A stretch of 64,000 nucleotides of DNA from Clostridium sp. BJN0013 (GTDB lineage Bacteria; Bacillota; Clostridia; Clostridiales; Clostridiaceae): assembly GCF_040939125.1 (NCBI RefSeq), contig NZ_CP162495.1, positions 3,596,001-3,660,000 on the forward strand, written 5' to 3'. Shown piece after piece: positions 60,937-64,000 of this stretch. The notes beneath the pieces were generated by a model. That model was not told the DNA's origin and searched no databases. It worked only from the letters and a program-made list of their open reading frames with translations. How positions within the stretch are numbered: the stretch's first letter is position 1; each line of letters starts with the position of its first letter. Made by a program: the position numbers and the translations under genes.

Positions 60937-62436
60937 TTAATCTTCTTTTATATAGGTAAATGGATCCTTATCATACCATTCTCTTCTATAAGGAAGTGAT
61001 CTATTTTTTGAAATATTTTTATTGAATTGATTGTTTTTGATTTTTCTATTGAGTCTACAGGCAATTTCAAATACACCTGCATATCCCATATAAATATTGG
61101 TGGGTCCAAACAGAGGCAATATAGGTAAGCCTTGTTTAGCAGTAATATTATTAACTCCACTATGAATTACAATTACATCTGGTTTTAGCTTATTCACAAT
61201 ATTTACCTGTTCAAAAGGTTGTTGAGTTGCTACATTAAATACAACATCATCTATATTTTCCAGGGCCTCAAAGATTGGCTCTATGAATTTATCTATATGA
61301 TGTCCTTTAAATCCTACAATCTCCATTCCCAAATCCTGTAATACTTCTGCAGTAGCAACTATTCTGATAGCCCCTCCCCCCAAATACACTCTTTTACCTT
61401 TAAGATTCTTTCTATATGGTTCAAGACTTTCATTAAGTAATTCATCTTCTTTTTTCAGAAAACCTTCTGCTTCTTTTTCTAGATTAAAGTACTCTGCAAT
61501 TTTTAAAACCCAACGTGCCGTATTCTTTCTTCCAATTGGAATTGTATCGATTATAAAAGGAATTCCATATTCTTGTTCTACATATTTAATATAATAATCA
61601 TCATGTGTTCCACAGATGCTTACATTTAGAGAACTTTCCAAAGAATATGCAAAATCTTTTGGCGCAGAGTAACAAGGCAGAAAAGTTACAGTTAACCCTA
61701 TGGCATTTAACAACCTTTCTAGTTCAAGTTCATCAGCTCTACTCATAGAGCCAACATTAAAAATATTAACATGTCTGGTAAGTAAATATTTTCTTTTTAT
61801 TTCTTCAAAATCATCTTGAACTGAATTTTCTTCCCTGACTATGTCTTTTAAAAGTTTTTTCATTATACCATTATAAGCTGCATCATATGCCGTAGCCATT
61901 ACTTTTGTTTTAAATCCTTCACAAGTAACAGGTATTAAAGCAGCGGCAACTTCTGATTGCAGATCAGAGATTATTCCATCTATATCATCTCCAATTAATG
62001 CCGGAACACATCCACTCACTGCAATAATCACTTCTGGTCTGAATTCCTTATCAGCATATATAATTGTATCTCTCAGCTTTTTTTCTCCTCCACTTATTAC
62101 ATCTGATTCATCCAGATTAGTACTCAGCCATATTGTTCCTTCAGCTTTAGGATCTCTTAAACGCTTAAAACTAGAACCTTGTCCTACAGAACTATTAGTA
62201 GAGGCTCCACATCCTAGTGGAGAATGCATTACAACAACAGCATTTCTTAATGTATTTAAAATCCCAAGACTTAACCCATGTTGGCATCCATAAGTTTGAG
62301 AAAAGCTGCGATTTGCATTATTTAAACATGCTTTATTCAAGCAATCTTTTAAATTGGCACATGTTCCTCCAAAAGCAATACCAGCTTTCAATCTTTCTTC
62401 ACGTGCTGGTGCAGTTGTACTTAATTCCATTTTCAT
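60937..62436 (-). CDS. Nitrogenase-like component 1 subunit (NifD/MarD-like)
   Basis: 499 residues. Cys51, Cys76 and Cys143 (FSQTYGCQHG, HSPLGCGAS, AVSGCVPALIGDD) are placed like the P-cluster ligands. Cys275 in NVSICGTHDDYYIKYVEQEY matches the active-site-cofactor Cys of NifD. The second cofactor ligand of NifD, a His near its end (HSWDYSGPYHG), has no counterpart here; the region reads ILPLFGPTNIYMGYAG. An extra Cys-rich N-terminus (TCANLKDCLNKAC) is present. This fits a nitrogenase-like reductase other than Mo-nitrogenase. AAGGAGGG precedes the ATG, 12 nt after the partner gene. Confidence 0.8.
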   Translation of the reverse strand: MKMELSTTAPAREERLKAGIAFGGTCANLKDCLNKACLNNANRSFSQTYGCQHGLSLGILNTLRNAVVVMHSPLGCGASTNSSVGQGSSFKRLRDPKAEGTIWLSTNLDESDVISGGEKKLRDTIIYADKEFRPEVIIAVSGCVPALIGDDIDGIISDLQSEVAAALIPVTCEGFKTKVMATAYDAAYNGIMKKLLKDIVREENSVQDDFEEIKRKYLLTRHVNIFNVGSMSRADELELERLLNAIGLTVTFLPCYSAPKDFAYSLESSLNVSICGTHDDYYIKYVEQEYGIPFIIDTIPIGRKNTARWVLKIAEYFNLEKEAEGFLKKEDELLNESLEPYRKNLKGKRVYLGGGAIRIVATAEVLQDLGMEIVGFKGHHIDKFIEPIFEALENIDDVVFNVATQQPFEQVNIVNKLKPDVIVIHSGVNNITAKQGLPILPLFGPTNIYMGYAGVFEIACRLNRKIKNNQFNKNISKNRSLPYRREWYDKDPFTYIKED

Positions 62437-62448
62437 ATATTACCCTCC

Positions 62449-63783
62449 TTATCTACCTGTAATCAATGAGCTCAGTATGTCTTCAGTAAGAGTTAATCCT
62501 CCATTAAATCCAACATAGGATCTATTAAGAACAATTCTGTTTGTAATGGGAAATGAAACTGTAACTAAAGGTACATTTATACTGGCTGCCAATTCCTTTT
62601 CAAATATACTTCCTATAACCACAAGAGGTACCATAGCCTCGTAATACCTTTGATTTTTGTTAGGCTCCCATACTTCTCGTAAATATCTTTTAATAGAACT
62701 TGTATCAGTATCAAATTTAACTGTTGTCTTCAATCCCGATTCAAATCCTTTAAATTGTTCTTCTACTTTATCTTTTTCATTTAATATATCAGTAATCACA
62801 GCAAGCTCTGGCAGCCATCCCAATTCATCCGATACAAAACGTGATAAAGAAGGTGCATAATTGGAATCTCCAACTACAAGAGCATATCTTTGCAAATCTG
62901 CATCAGTATAAATATCTAAAAATCTTTCAAAATAATCGTAATAAATATTTCTTTCCTTCTCCAGTGCTTTGTCTATTGTGCTTTCTGGTATATCAAAATA
63001 CCTTCCTACTTTTCTTATGAATTTTTCTGTTTGAATATATCCAATAGGAACTTGAGCTGTTATATATGGTATATTATGAGCTTCTTTATACTCTTCTGCT
63101 GTTTCCTTTCCAAATACTTTTGAAAGTACAATATTTAAGCTTGCATTAGCTGAATTTTTAATATCTTCAATATCTTCACCTTCCCCAAATAATGTATTAG
63201 CTTTTATACCTATAAGACCAAGAATACGTTTCATTTCTTTCAAATTACCTTTCCAAAATATATCTTGTCCAGGCACAATACCCAATATATTTACTTGTTT
63301 TTCAGTTTTTTTCTCCTTTGGTTCAACATATTGTTTCACCAAGCCCTGTAAAAGAAAATCATAACCATAATAGGAATTTCCTTTAAAGCTAGGTGTTGGA
63401 ACTGCTATAACTGGTTTTTCAGTACCAGTAAAATCTTTAACAACTGCTTCTATATCATCACCAATCATTTCTACCATACATCCTGTTACAACAACATATA
63501 TATCTCCATCCATTATCTCTAATGTACTTTTTATTTGTTCCTTCAATCTTTTTTCTCCACCAAAAACAATATCCCTTTCCGTCACATTTGTGCTAGGCAG
63601 GGATGTTGCTCCACAATAACCTCCTCCTAGATAAGCTGAACCAGAATTAGTTGCATTGTGTAAATTATAGCCACAACCTGAAGCTGCATGTATAATGGGT
63701 ATTGCTCTAGAAATAGCTCTTAATGTAGACAGTGCACCTCCTAGTGCACATGAGTATCGTGGTCTGTCAACAAACTTGCTCAT
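62449..63783 (-). CDS. Nitrogenase-like component 1 subunit (NifK/MarK-like)
   Basis: 444 residues, shorter than NifK. Cys12 (RPRYSCALGGAL), Cys37 (AASGCGYNL) and Cys102 (VVTGCMVEMIGDD) are placed as P-cluster ligands, with an additional Cys57. RDIVFGGEKRLKEQI is the usual block before the third Cys. It precedes and is coupled with the 60937-62436 gene, giving a two-subunit complex that would need a NifH-like reductase encoded beyond the window. TTGGAGG precedes the ATG. Confidence 0.8.
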   Translation of the reverse strand: MSKFVDRPRYSCALGGALSTLRAISRAIPIIHAASGCGYNLHNATNSGSAYLGGGYCGATSLPSTNVTERDIVFGGEKRLKEQIKSTLEIMDGDIYVVVTGCMVEMIGDDIEAVVKDFTGTEKPVIAVPTPSFKGNSYYGYDFLLQGLVKQYVEPKEKKTEKQVNILGIVPGQDIFWKGNLKEMKRILGLIGIKANTLFGEGEDIEDIKNSANASLNIVLSKVFGKETAEEYKEAHNIPYITAQVPIGYIQTEKFIRKVGRYFDIPESTIDKALEKERNIYYDYFERFLDIYTDADLQRYALVVGDSNYAPSLSRFVSDELGWLPELAVITDILNEKDKVEEQFKGFESGLKTTVKFDTDTSSIKRYLREVWEPNKNQRYYEAMVPLVVIGSIFEKELAASINVPLVTVSFPITNRIVLNRSYVGFNGGLTLTEDILSSLITGR

Positions 63784-63825
63784 CTTTCCTCCAATCTGCC
63801 ATCCGGCTGACTAATATTTTATAAT

Positions 63826-64000
63826 TTAAAATTGTATTTTATCTATTCTATCAAAGAGATCTGTAGACAGATATCTCTCTCCTGTATCAGGCAATAGAAC
63901 TACCACATTTTTTCCTTTAAATTCTAGACGTTTTGCAATTTGTGTGGCAGCAAAAGCTGCTGCACCTGACGAAAAACCTACTAATAACCCTTCTGTCCTA
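63826..64000 (-). CDS. cysK: Cysteine synthase, C-terminal end (runs off window)
   Basis: The last 57 codons read [20 protein letters not shown] and [20 protein letters not shown]. GxSSGAA is the pyridoxal-phosphate-phosphate contact, and [13 protein letters not shown] is the typical C-terminus of O-acetylserine sulfhydrylase. It makes cysteine from O-acetylser and sulfide. It lies 42 nt upstream of the nitrogenase-like genes on the same strand and is probably in the same transcript. Confidence 0.88.
   Translation of the reverse strand, partial: RTEGLLVGFSSGAAAFAATQIAKRLEFKGKNVVVLLPDTGERYLSTDLFDRIDKIQF

Noticed and set aside
60937-63783. Genuine Mo-nitrogenase NifD/NifK
   Set aside because: The NifD His ligand region is absent, the K-like subunit is short, and the neighbour is cysK rather than nif genes.
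1-64000. CRISPR array, rRNA or tRNA genes
   Set aside because: No regularly spaced short repeats were seen, and I recognised no rRNA segment or tRNA-like cloverleaf; a dedicated tRNA scan was not possible here.

Overview
The window is AT-rich DNA from an anaerobic, spore-forming member of the Firmicutes, most likely Clostridium in the strict sense. The support is the base composition, strong GGAGG ribosome sites, spore genes (an alpha/beta SASP, Tlp, a spore-coat transglutaminase), and redox genes typical of strict anaerobes (flavodoxin-like proteins, HgcA/HgcB, nitrogenase-like proteins). I cannot name the species.

Layout. 0-6.4 kb: the start of pheA, a decayed Zn-protease, an IS110 element with a structured leader, a DUF2127 protein, a SASP, an unlisted 48-residue membrane peptide, signal peptidase I and an ISL3 remnant. 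6.4-19.4 kb: accessory genes (acetyltransferase, YjeH-like permease with its MarR regulator, DHA2 efflux pump with a LysR regulator, GNAT, second MarR). Two identical 1381-bp IS3-family copies have cut a metallopeptidase gene and the LysR gene, and a 100-bp MITE sits inside a terminator hairpin. 19.8-24.2 kb: a flavoprotein, decayed CPBP and integrase genes, and an IS91-type element with its own tyrosine recombinase.

25.2-29.9 kb is the most notable part. An arsenic operon (arsR, acr3, arsC) runs straight into hgcA and hgcB, the gene pair for mercury methylation. The hgcAB segment lies between two 61-bp copies of the 3' end of arsC. A second promoter with an ArsR-like operator drives a small Cys-containing protein just downstream.

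30-39.8 kb: decayed hemN-like and AAA ATPase genes, a chloramphenicol acetyltransferase, an M1 peptidase, a CadC-type ArsR, spore genes (tlp, tgl and partners) and a flavoprotein. 39.8-43.3 kb: a Tn554-type transposase module (tnpA, frameshifted tnpB, tnpC) with 14-bp direct repeats at its ends. 43.5-50.9 kb: lrp-azlCD, phzF, a GntR-ABC transporter operon, a carbonic anhydrase pseudogene, a PC4-like protein and a lipase. 51.0-55.9 kb: a 5-oxoprolinase (pxpBCA-accBC) cluster whose pxpC has an in-frame TGA. 56.0-57.4 kb: a third IS3-family copy. 57.9-60.8 kb: a flavoprotein / membrane protein / LytTR / DUF3021 operon. 60.9-64.0 kb: two nitrogenase-like subunits downstream of a cysteine synthase gene, which suggests a sulfur-related reductase rather than N2 fixation.

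A family of ~149-nt structured repeats (two full copies, one with a 50-nt insertion, one truncated) is scattered through the window and is explained by no gene here.
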